Below the pieces are notes generated by a model. The model was not told the DNA's origin. It did no database searches and saw only the letters and a program-made list of their open reading frames with translations. From positions 1,364,001 to 1,428,000 of the forward strand of contig NZ_FMHU01000001.1 in NCBI RefSeq assembly GCF_900091415.1: a DNA stretch of 64,000 nt. The letters are read 5' to 3'. The DNA is from Micromonospora inyonensis (lineage in GTDB: Bacteria > Actinomycetota > Actinomycetes > Mycobacteriales > Micromonosporaceae). Numbering within the stretch: position 1 is the stretch's first letter; each line of letters opens with the position of its first letter. The position numbers and the translations under genes are program-made. Shown one piece after another: positions 57,249 to 64,000 of this stretch.

Positions 57249-58519
57249 GACGGACGCTCCCCGGGCAGCAGTGGCAGCGGCACGACCGGTACGCGCGCCC
57301 CCGCCTCCCCGGTGGTGTCCGGACGGATCACCGCGAACCCGTCCGCGCCGGCCAGCCCGCGCAGCATCGCGGAGCCGACGTGGTGGACCGGGTGGGCGGT
57401 GCCGGCCGCGGCGTCCAGCCGGACCAGGGCCAGGTGGGTGTAGGAGCCCCGACCCCGGATCGGCTCGGCCAGGGTGGCGGACGGCAGCACCGGCATCGGT
57501 CGGCCCTGGAGTCCGGCGAGCAACGGTGCCACCAGGGAGACCAGCGCGACGATCGCCGACTGCGGATTGCCGGGCAGTCCGGCGACGAAGCGGGCCCGGC
57601 CGTCGTCGCCGACCAGCCGGGCCAGGAGCATCGGGAAGCCGGGCCGGACCGCCACCGTGTTGACCACGTAGTCGGCACCGAGTGCCTGGAGGGCGGGGTG
57701 CAGGTGGTCGACCGGCCCGTGCATGGTCCCGCCGGTGGTGCAGACCAGGTCCGCACCGGTCAGGGCGGCGCGCAGGGCGGCCACGTGGGCCGGGAGCGTG
57801 TCGGCGACCGGGCCGACGACGTCGGCGGGGCGCACCTGGCAGCCGTACCGCCGCAGCCAGGCCGGCACCGCCGGGCCGAGCGCGTCACGGACCCGGCCGG
57901 CGGCGGGCGGGCCGGTGGTGAGCAGTTCGTCGCCGAAGACGATAAGCGCGGCCCGGGGTGGCCGGCGGACCGGCAACGAGTCGTGGCCGCAGGAGGCGGC
58001 CAACCCGATCAGCCCCGGGTCGACCGGGGTGCCGGCGGGCAGGAGTTCCTCACCGGCCCGGGCCTCCTCGCCGGTCGGCCGCCACTCGGGGGCGGGTCGG
58101 GGCGTGCCGTCCACCCGGCCGTCGGCGGTGCGCGTGGAGTCCTCGATCCGCAGGATGGCGGAGGTGCCCTCGGGCACCATCGCGCCGGTGGCGATCTCGA
58201 CCGTCGTACCGTCCCCCGCCAACGGCTCCGGGGCGCTGCCGGCGAGGACCCGGCCCACGACCCGCCATGGTCCCGGCCCGCGCACCGCCCAGCCGTCCAC
58301 GCTGGAGGTGGGAAAGGCGGGCAGGTCGGTACGGGGCGTCAGCGGCTCGGCGAGGGTGTGGCCGTCGGCCTCGGCGAGCGGCCGGGTGACCACGGGGAGC
58401 GCGGCGGCCAGGCCGACCGCGTAGACCCGGGCGCGGGCCTCCTCCCAGCGGGCCGGCGGGGGTGCGCCGGTCGGCTCCCCGACGGCGGTGGACCCGGTCG
58501 ACTCACTGCGCACGCTCAC
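57245..58519 (-). CDS. moeA: Molybdopterin molybdenumtransferase
   Basis: 424 residues from GTG 58519, chosen because TAGGGT ends 7 bp upstream on the minus strand; GTG 58528 is the alternative. Motifs include LPAFPTSSVDGWAVRG, VEIATGAMVPEGTSAILRIED in parts, the MPT-binding VCTTGGTMHG, and PGNPQSAIVALVSLVAPLL with the conserved GNP. It inserts molybdate into adenylylated molybdopterin. It has its own predicted promoter within the operon, so it may be read separately from moaC-mog. Confidence 0.94.
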   Translation of the reverse strand: MSVRSESTGSTAVGEPTGAPPPARWEEARARVYAVGLAAALPVVTRPLAEADGHTLAEPLTPRTDLPAFPTSSVDGWAVRGPGPWRVVGRVLAGSAPEPLAGDGTTVEIATGAMVPEGTSAILRIEDSTRTADGRVDGTPRPAPEWRPTGEEARAGEELLPAGTPVDPGLIGLAASCGHDSLPVRRPPRAALIVFGDELLTTGPPAAGRVRDALGPAVPAWLRRYGCQVRPADVVGPVADTLPAHVAALRAALTGADLVCTTGGTMHGPVDHLHPALQALGADYVVNTVAVRPGFPMLLARLVGDDGRARFVAGLPGNPQSAIVALVSLVAPLLAGLQGRPMPVLPSATLAEPIRGRGSYTHLALVRLDAAAGTAHPVHHVGSAMLRGLAGADGFAVIRPDTTGEAGARVPVVPLPLLPGERPS

Positions 58520-58574
58520 GCGGACCACCCTATCGGGGTGCGGAGAGGGCCGGCGCGCGTCCCGGTGGGGCCAG

Positions 58575-59045
58575 TCAGTGGTCGCCGCCCCGCAGCTGGT
58601 CGACGGTGTGCGCGAGGATCGGACCGAGCACGGCCAGCCCGTCCCGGGCCCCGCCGGTGGAGCCGGGGAGGTTCACCACCAGGGTCCGTCCGGCCACCCC
58701 GGCGAGCCCCCGGGAGAGCACCGCGGTCGGTACGGTGGCCCGGCTGTGCGCGCGGATGGCCTCCGCGATGCCGGGGATCTCGTGGTCGAGGACCGCCCGG
58801 GTGACGTCCGGGGTCCGGTCCGTGGGGGTGACTCCGGTGCCGCCGCTGGTCAGCACGACGTCGACGTCGTCGGCGACGGCGGCTCGCAACGCCTCGCCGA
58901 CCGGCTCCCCGTCGGGCACCACCACCGGGCCGTCGACCGCGCAGCCGAGGTCCCGCAGGCCGGCGACGAGGATCGGGCCGCTGGTGTCGGCGTACACCCC
59001 GGCGGCGGCACGGTTGGACGCCACGATCACGCGGGCCCGGATCAC
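58575..59045 (-). CDS. mog: Molybdopterin adenylyltransferase (MogA/MoaB-like)
   Basis: 156 residues; GTG 59045 overlaps the moaC stop by 4 bp. The fold motifs are VIVASNRAAAGVYADTSGP, VVLTSGGTGVTPTDRTPD (molybdopterin binding), and LPGSTGGARDGLAVLGP. It adenylylates molybdopterin ahead of MoeA. Whether it corresponds strictly to MogA or MoaB cannot be separated by eye; the operon position supports the first. Confidence 0.92.
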   Translation of the reverse strand: MIRARVIVASNRAAAGVYADTSGPILVAGLRDLGCAVDGPVVVPDGEPVGEALRAAVADDVDVVLTSGGTGVTPTDRTPDVTRAVLDHEIPGIAEAIRAHSRATVPTAVLSRGLAGVAGRTLVVNLPGSTGGARDGLAVLGPILAHTVDQLRGGDH

Positions 59046-59533
59046 GGCCGGTCCTCCGGCCGCCGCCAGTCGCCGGTCTTACCGCCCTCCTTGCGGAGTA
59101 CGCGTACCCCGTCGACGGAAGCCGCCGGGTCGACGGCCTTGACCATGTCGACCAGGGCGAGCCCGGCGGTGGCGACCGCGGTGAGCGCCTCCATCTCCAC
59201 GCCGGTCCGGTCTGCGGTCCGCGTGGAGACGGTGATCTCCACCGTGTCCTCGGTCAACTCGAAGTCCACGGTCACCCCGTGCAGGGCGATCGGGTGGCAG
59301 AGCGGGATCAGGTCCGGCGTCCGCTTGGCGCCCATGATGCCGGCGAGGCGACCCACGGCGAGCGCGTCGCCCTTGGGCAGGCCGTCCCGCCGGAGCAGCC
59401 CGATCACCTCGGGCGTGGTCCGCAGCCGACCGGCGGCCACGGCCCGGCGGCCGGAGACCGGTTTGGCGGAGACGTCGACCATGCGGGCCGCGCCCGCCGG
59501 GTCGAGGTGCGTCAACTGCGCGGGATCGGTCAC
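59042..59533 (-). CDS. moaC: Cyclic pyranopterin monophosphate synthase
   Basis: 163 residues from GTG 59533; TAGGCT is exactly 7 bp upstream on the minus strand, and the longer open frame upstream reads through this promoter. LTHLDPAGAARMVDVSAKPVSGRRAVAAG in parts, the active-site LIPLCHPIALHGV and the GVEMEALTAVATAGLALVDMVKAVD block (in parts) are diagnostic. It converts the MoaA product to cPMP. First gene of the four-gene Moco operon. Confidence 0.95.
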   Translation of the reverse strand: MTDPAQLTHLDPAGAARMVDVSAKPVSGRRAVAAGRLRTTPEVIGLLRRDGLPKGDALAVGRLAGIMGAKRTPDLIPLCHPIALHGVTVDFELTEDTVEITVSTRTADRTGVEMEALTAVATAGLALVDMVKAVDPAASVDGVRVLRKEGGKTGDWRRPEDRP

Positions 59534-60187
59534 GCCGGTGAGCCTAACCCCGCCACGACGCCCGGCGCGGTCACCCGGGCGGCACATGGCGACGGTGGAC
59601 TTGCTCACTCCCGGTGGGCTTTCCAAATGCCTGGGCATTCCCCGAAGATGCACAGCAAAGGCGTCCACGAACCGGTGGCGCCACGGACCCGACCACTCCC
59701 CGATGACCGCGCCACGATTACTCTCCGTTCCTCGGGCAATTCCGGAGGACCAGAAGTGCCCACAATGACCGTCATTGGCGAGTCACGTCGACCGACTTCT
59801 TCCGCCCGAGTGACCATCCGGTCACCGAAGGATCCACCGGAAGGGCGGGTCCACCCCGCCACCCCGCCGGTGTGCAATCGGCGGCGACAAGCGACAGTTT
59901 GAATGCGCAGCGAAAGCGGCTCGCGCCGCTCCGTTCATCTTGGATGGACAGAAAGTAACAAAAGGTCGGACTCTTAACTAATGTTGCATATAGCGACATT
60001 TATCGTACCTAAACTGCCATACCCTTGCCTAGGCTGCACCTGGAGCAGGCAGGAGCCGGCCCCGTACCGGGGCGGAGGGGCAGAAAGGGTCGGGCCATGC
60101 GTGGCAGCGAGTGGGAGTGAATTAGACCCGGGAAGCGACGATTCCCTGCGGTACGCTGCACAGGCCAGCGAACCCCGGGGACGAACT
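59534..60187. other. 654-bp gene-free region before GGDEF-EAL gene
   Basis: This is the only stretch above 300 bp without a credible gene. Its first bases hold the minus-strand moaC promoter. From about 59590 the base composition is visibly less GC-rich than its surroundings, especially 59930-60020. At 59980-60000 an imperfect palindrome has arms AATGTTGC and GCGACATT (7 of 8 pairs) around ATATA. Possible -10 elements are TATAGC (59989), TATCGT (60001) and TAGGCT (60030-60035). GC-rich hairpins (for example near 60057-60073) follow. I see no c-di-GMP riboswitch signature. A long structured leader or a small RNA is possible. Confidence 0.5.
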
Positions 60188-62713
60188 GTGGCTGTTCTCA
60201 GGCGACACGTCAATGAGACCGATCGGCAGCTTCGACTGCTTGTCGGTCTCGTCGTCGTGGTGGCCCTGGGTGTCGAGGTGGCGGCGGTCTGCGCCGCCGT
60301 GCTCACCCGAGTCCCGACGACCGCCGGTGACGTCGCGCTGCTGGCCATGCTCACCCTAATGATCTTCGTCAGCGCATCGACGAAGGCACGAATTCGTATC
60401 CGGTCGACCACGCATTCGATCAGCTGGAACGAAACGGCAATCATCATCGGTGTGGCGATCGCCCCCACGCCGTGGGTGATTTTCTGCACCGGCCTCGCCG
60501 TCGCCCTGGCCTCACGCAAGCTGCCGGCCATCAAGCGGGCCTTCGGCATCGGCAAGAACGTGCTCGTCGCCGGCACCGCCGGCCTCGTCCTGGTCGCGCT
60601 GGACTGGTCGTGGCCCCCGGCCGGCCTCGCCAACCTCGTCGTACCCGTGGCCGTCGCCTACCTCGCCGCGGCCCTCGTCGACGACCTGCTGGCCATCCCG
60701 GTCATCGCGCTCGCCTCCCGCACCCGCGTCTCCCGCCAGTTCCGCAGCAACCTCGACCTACGCCTCACCGGCTTCGCGGTGCGCTTCGCGGTCGCCCTCT
60801 GCACGCTGGTCATCCTCCAGGCCGACACCCGGCTGCTGCTGGCCGTCCCGCCGCTCGTGCTCAGCCTGCACCTGGCCTACTCGCACCGCATCCAGACCCG
60901 CACCGAGCAGCAGGCCTGGCAGCGACTGGCCCGGACCACCGACGCGCTCAACTCGGTGGACCTCAACCGTGTCCTCACCACCGCCGTCACCCAGGCAGCC
61001 GAACTCTTCTCCGCCGACGAGGTCGAGGTCGAACTGCACGACGGCCCGCGCAGCGTCCGCGGCAACAGCCACAAGATCACCTACGACGGCCCCGGCGGAG
61101 AGCCCACCACCGTGGACGGCTCGGTCATCCCCATCCCGCTGGAGGGACACGACCGCACCCTCGACGTCGGGCTGCTGCGCCTGCGCTTCCGCGGCCCGGT
61201 ACGCCTCAACGAACGCGAGCAGTACACCCTGCGGACCTTCGCCTCGGCCCTGTGCACGGCGGTCCGCAACGCCCAGGCGTACGCCGAACTGGCCCGGGCC
61301 GCCGCCGACCACGCGTACGCCGCCACCCACGACGCCCTCACCGGCCTGGCCAACCGTCGGCACCTGCTCGACCAGGGCAGCGCACAGCTCAACGGCCGCC
61401 ACGCCGACGGCGTCACCGCCCTCGCCCTGATCGACCTGAACCACTTCAAGGAGATCAACGACACTCTCGGCCACGCCGCCGGGGACCGGATCCTGGTGCA
61501 GGTGGCCGCCCGGCTACGTGACGCGACCCGCGACGACGACCTGGTCGCCCGGCTCGGCGGCGACGAGTTCGCCGTCCTCCTGCGCGGACTACCCGCCCCG
61601 GCGATGGCCGCCCACCGCACCGAGGCCCTGCTCACCGCCCTGCACGAACCCTTCGACCTGGACGGCATGCGGATCAGCGTCGAAGCCAGCGGCGGCATCG
61701 CCACCGCACCGGGCACCGGCGGCATGGCCGAACTGCTCCGTCGCGCCGACGTCGCCATGTACCAGGCCAAACGCAACGGCCAGCGGATCGCCAGCTACAC
61801 CCCCGCCCGGGACACGGCCGACCTCGGCCGGCTCGCCCTCGGCGGCGACCTGCCCCGGGCCGTCGCCGACCACGAGTTCGCGGTCAACTTCCAGCCCATC
61901 GTCGACCTCGCCACCGGCGAGGTGGTCGGCGCCGAGGCACTCGCCCGCTGGCACCACCCCACCAACGGCACCGTCGACCCGGCCCGCTTCCTGGAGGCCG
62001 TGGAACGCTCCGGTCTTCTCCCCGCCTTCGCCGAGAGCGTCCTCGACCAGGCCCTCCTCGCCCTGGTCGGCTGGCGGGAAGCCGGCTTCGACATTCCGGT
62101 CGCGGTCAACGTCTCCCCGCGCAGCCTGCTCGACGCCCGTTTCGCCGGCGCGGTGCTCACCCGGCTGCGCGCCCACGACCTCCCCCCCGACCGACTGATG
62201 CTGGAGCTGACCGAGAACCTCACCCTCAGCCAGCTCGACATCGTCGACCGGGTCCTCGGCCGGCTCCGCGACGAGGGCGTCCGCCTCGCCCTGGACGACT
62301 TCGGCACCGGCTACTCCTCGCTCTCCCTGCTGTCCCGGATCCCGGTGCACGAGATCAAGATCGACCGGACCTTCGTCACCGACATGGAGAGCTCCGCCGA
62401 GGCGACCGCCGTCATCCGCTCCACCCTCGACCTCGGGCGCAGCCTCGGCCTCACCGTCGTCGCCGAGGGCGTGGAGAGCGAGCCGCAACGCCGCGCGCTC
62501 TGGGAACTCGGCTGCCTCGCCGGCCAGGGCCACCTCTTCGCCCGCCCGATGCCCGCCAACCGCTTCCTCGCCGCCCTGCACCGTGGGGCCGGCGGCCGAC
62601 CCGGCACCCTCGCCCCGCCCCTGCACGACGCCGGTGCGGTGATCCGCCTCGCCCCCGGCCGCCGACCGAACGGACGGAACCGGACCGACCGTCTGCCACA
62701 CTCTCCCGGGTGA
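60188..62713 (+). CDS. Membrane diguanylate cyclase/phosphodiesterase (GGDEF-EAL)
   Basis: 841 residues from GTG 60188 (GGGGA about 8 bp upstream); ATG 59981 would add an unlikely 69-residue leader. About six membrane helices (20-220), a GAF-like region (250-370), GGDEF (457-461, intact) with an upstream RDDD inhibitory site (448-451), and EAL (583-585) with NVSPRSL, LTENLT and DDFGTGYSSLSLL. Both catalytic signatures look complete, so it may both make and break c-di-GMP. The messenger controls development through BldD in actinomycetes (family knowledge). It overlaps the following gene by 4 bp. Confidence 0.94.
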   Translation: MAVLRRHVNETDRQLRLLVGLVVVVALGVEVAAVCAAVLTRVPTTAGDVALLAMLTLMIFVSASTKARIRIRSTTHSISWNETAIIIGVAIAPTPWVIFCTGLAVALASRKLPAIKRAFGIGKNVLVAGTAGLVLVALDWSWPPAGLANLVVPVAVAYLAAALVDDLLAIPVIALASRTRVSRQFRSNLDLRLTGFAVRFAVALCTLVILQADTRLLLAVPPLVLSLHLAYSHRIQTRTEQQAWQRLARTTDALNSVDLNRVLTTAVTQAAELFSADEVEVELHDGPRSVRGNSHKITYDGPGGEPTTVDGSVIPIPLEGHDRTLDVGLLRLRFRGPVRLNEREQYTLRTFASALCTAVRNAQAYAELARAAADHAYAATHDALTGLANRRHLLDQGSAQLNGRHADGVTALALIDLNHFKEINDTLGHAAGDRILVQVAARLRDATRDDDLVARLGGDEFAVLLRGLPAPAMAAHRTEALLTALHEPFDLDGMRISVEASGGIATAPGTGGMAELLRRADVAMYQAKRNGQRIASYTPARDTADLGRLALGGDLPRAVADHEFAVNFQPIVDLATGEVVGAEALARWHHPTNGTVDPARFLEAVERSGLLPAFAESVLDQALLALVGWREAGFDIPVAVNVSPRSLLDARFAGAVLTRLRAHDLPPDRLMLELTENLTLSQLDIVDRVLGRLRDEGVRLALDDFGTGYSSLSLLSRIPVHEIKIDRTFVTDMESSAEATAVIRSTLDLGRSLGLTVVAEGVESEPQRRALWELGCLAGQGHLFARPMPANRFLAALHRGAGGRPGTLAPPLHDAGAVIRLAPGRRPNGRNRTDRLPHSPG

Positions 62714-64000
62714 CCAGTCGGCCCGCGCCCCGCAGCAGCTCCACACCCGCCGTCGGGCCAGCCGCCCCACGCGCCCGCCGGACCTGGCAGGCGATCGACG
62801 GCGCGGCCGGCGGGCTCCCCCTCGACCTCGGCCTCTACGCCGTCTCGGCCGCCTTCGCCGGAATCACCGCCGTCACCTCCACCCTCCCGTCCCACCGTGC
62901 CTGGGGTGCGGTCGCAGCCATCGGCTACCTGGTCGCGGCCCTCCTCGCGACCGGTCAACTCCTCGCCCACCGACGCCACCCCGACAGCCCACTGGCCGGC
63001 ACCACGGCCCGCTCGGCGGTCACCGTCCTGACCTGGACGACCACCGCACTCCTCCCGCTCGGCTGGCAGGCCGTGCAGCGGTCGGCCGGACGAACCGACC
63101 GGGCCCAGGAGGAGGTCGTCGTCGTCGAGCACTCCGGCGCGCGGCTGCTCCACGATGGCACCCCCTACCTCGGCCACGACGCCATCGCCGCCCTGCCACC
63201 GGCCGAACAGCTGCTCGGCTACACCCCGTACCAACCCGGCATGGCCCTCTTCGGCCTGCCCCGGGCCGCCCTCGACGCCTGGTGGACCGACGCGCGGATC
63301 TGGTTCGCCCTGGCCACCGCGCTCGTCCTCGCTCTCGCCGTCCGCGCCCTCCGCACCGGCGCCCTCGGCGCCGGCGGCGGCCTCGGGGGCGGCACCCTCG
63401 CCGGCGGCACCCCCCGGCACCGCGCCCGCCGCGACGCCGCCCTGCTGCGCGCCGTCCAGGCCGCCACCGTCCTGCCGATCTGCGCGCTCACCCTCGCCAC
63501 CGGCGGCGACGACCTACCCGTCCTCGCGCTCTGCCTGCTCGCCCTCGCCCACGCCACCACCGGCCGACCCGGCCGTGCCGGCCTCGCCGTCGGCCTCGCC
63601 GGAGCACTCAAGCTGTTCGCCTGGCCGGTCGCCCTCGTCCTGCTCTTCTGGGCCGTCACCCGCCGCGCCGCCGGACGCTTCGCCGCCGCCGCGTTCGGCC
63701 TGCCCGCCGCCGCCCTCCTGCCCGCCCTCCTCGTCGACCGGGACGCCCTGGTCGAGAACGTGCTGCGCTTCCCCCTCGGCCAGGGCCTCGTCACCAGTCC
63801 GGCCGCGTCCCCCTTCCCCGGGCACCTCGTCGCCACCGGCCTTCCCGCCGGCCGGACCGTCGCCGCCGGCCTCCTGGTGGCGGCCGGACTGGCCATCGCC
63901 GTCCACCTGCTGCGCCGACCGCCCCGCACCGCCGCCACCGGCGCCCTCGTCTGCGGGTACGGGCTGCTCGCCGCGATCGCCCTGATGCCGGCCACCCGCT
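62710..64000 (+). CDS. Polytopic membrane protein, GT87-like, 3' truncated
   Basis: GTG 62710 overlaps the GGDEF-EAL stop in GTGA form; the frame is open to the window end (430 residues visible). After a Pro/Ser/Arg-rich N-terminus come about nine or more hydrophobic segments. A conserved-looking first loop has HDGTPYLGHDAIAALPPAEQLLGYTPYQPGMALFGLPRAA in parts, a layout similar to GT-C/GT87 mannosyltransferases, in which a YxPY/PP loop follows an acidic residue. The assignment to GT87 is tentative. Co-translation with the c-di-GMP enzyme suggests linked cell-surface polysaccharide control. Confidence 0.7.
   Translation, partial: MTSRPAPRSSSTPAVGPAAPRARRTWQAIDGAAGGLPLDLGLYAVSAAFAGITAVTSTLPSHRAWGAVAAIGYLVAALLATGQLLAHRRHPDSPLAGTTARSAVTVLTWTTTALLPLGWQAVQRSAGRTDRAQEEVVVVEHSGARLLHDGTPYLGHDAIAALPPAEQLLGYTPYQPGMALFGLPRAALDAWWTDARIWFALATALVLALAVRALRTGALGAGGGLGGGTLAGGTPRHRARRDAALLRAVQAATVLPICALTLATGGDDLPVLALCLLALAHATTGRPGRAGLAVGLAGALKLFAWPVALVLLFWAVTRRAAGRFAAAAFGLPAAALLPALLVDRDALVENVLRFPLGQGLVTSPAASPFPGHLVATGLPAGRTVAAGLLVAAGLAIAVHLLRRPPRTAATGALVCGYGLLAAIALMPATR

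Noticed and set aside
59605..59877. 90-codon minus-strand frame in the region between moaC and the GGDEF-EAL gene
   Set aside because: The codon third positions are not GC-biased as in every real gene here, no ribosome site or promoter is visible and the translation has no recognisable motif.
60001..60187. Possible c-di-GMP (GEMM) or cobalamin riboswitch before the GGDEF-EAL gene
   Set aside because: None of the conserved core words of those riboswitches could be found; the leader is only generally GC-rich and hairpin-prone.
1..64000. tRNA genes, rRNA, CRISPR arrays, transposases or integrases
   Set aside because: No cloverleaf, no regular spaced repeats and no integrase, transposase or phage structural motif was seen in any frame.

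Overview
The window is GC-rich (roughly 70 % or more) chromosomal DNA of an actinomycete. The gene set (bacterial proteasome activator with a GQYL tail, DUF5926, DUF6457, DUF4192, three LytR-CpsA-Psr proteins, AIM24, a LppU-like protein) and many leaderless start codons fit the order Micromonosporales, most likely a Micromonospora relative. That placement is inferred from gene content and style, without a database search. I found no rRNA, tRNA, CRISPR array, transposase or integrated phage. It reads as core or near-core chromosome with a few unusual islands.

Layout. 1-9.8 kb: truncated exopolysaccharide sugar transferase, LytS-type kinase and LytTR regulator, small secreted protein, first small-membrane-protein/sodium-solute-symporter pair, two-gene ABC exporter, SRPBCC protein. 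The control region at 4.02-4.24 kb holds four DnaA-box-like nonamers. 9.8-23 kb: flavin-reductase-like gene whose first codons form a near-perfect parS site, second (DUF485 + acetate-type) symporter pair behind a GlxR/Crp-like operator, nucleotide-sugar epimerase, three LCP ligases, rhodanese, glycerophosphodiesterase, orphan sensor kinase, anti-sigma-like ATPase, DUF5926, arginine deiminase. 23-36.5 kb: NERD-like protein, PAS-like and ACT proteins, lipoprotein, prephenate dehydratase, AIM24, metallopeptidase, OsmC, tandem HAD phosphatases, proteasome activator Bpa, acetyltransferase, hydrolase, orphan substrate-binding lipoprotein, dimethylargininase divergent from an Lrp regulator. 36.6-47 kb: beta-propeller lipoprotein, YbjN-like protein with a Bpa-like tail, DUF6457-mobA, fdhD, phosphatase, DUF4192, a kinase-moaA-moaD run, metallophosphoesterase. 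47-54.4 kb: cassette of three tiny membrane/coiled-coil genes, an EndoQ-UvrD fusion, a LppU-like protein, and an AAA ATPase behind two copies of an unusual CTAG-containing palindrome. 54.5-64 kb: DoxX, GT87 mannosyltransferase, moaC-mog-moeA-moaE operon, GGDEF-EAL protein with a long AT-richer upstream region, truncated membrane protein.

How the genes work together. moaA, moaD, moaC, mog, moeA, moaE, mobA and fdhD, in two clusters 11 kb apart, supply most of molybdenum-cofactor synthesis and its delivery to formate dehydrogenase. The sugar transferase, epimerase, three LCP proteins, GT87 enzyme and LytTR system form an envelope-polysaccharide theme. Two symporter modules, arginine deiminase and dimethylargininase serve carbon and amino-acid metabolism.

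Four related about 55-bp hairpins lie only in the first 27 kb, at gene ends or between convergent genes, and probably act as mobile or REP-like bidirectional terminators. The best candidates for undescribed biology are the twin GTCTAGC-N6-GCTAGAC sites at the AAA ATPase, the shared GHxTGxYL tail of Bpa and the YbjN-like protein, the small-membrane-protein cassette with an in-frame stop, and the DnaA-box and parS-like sites within 6 kb of each other.
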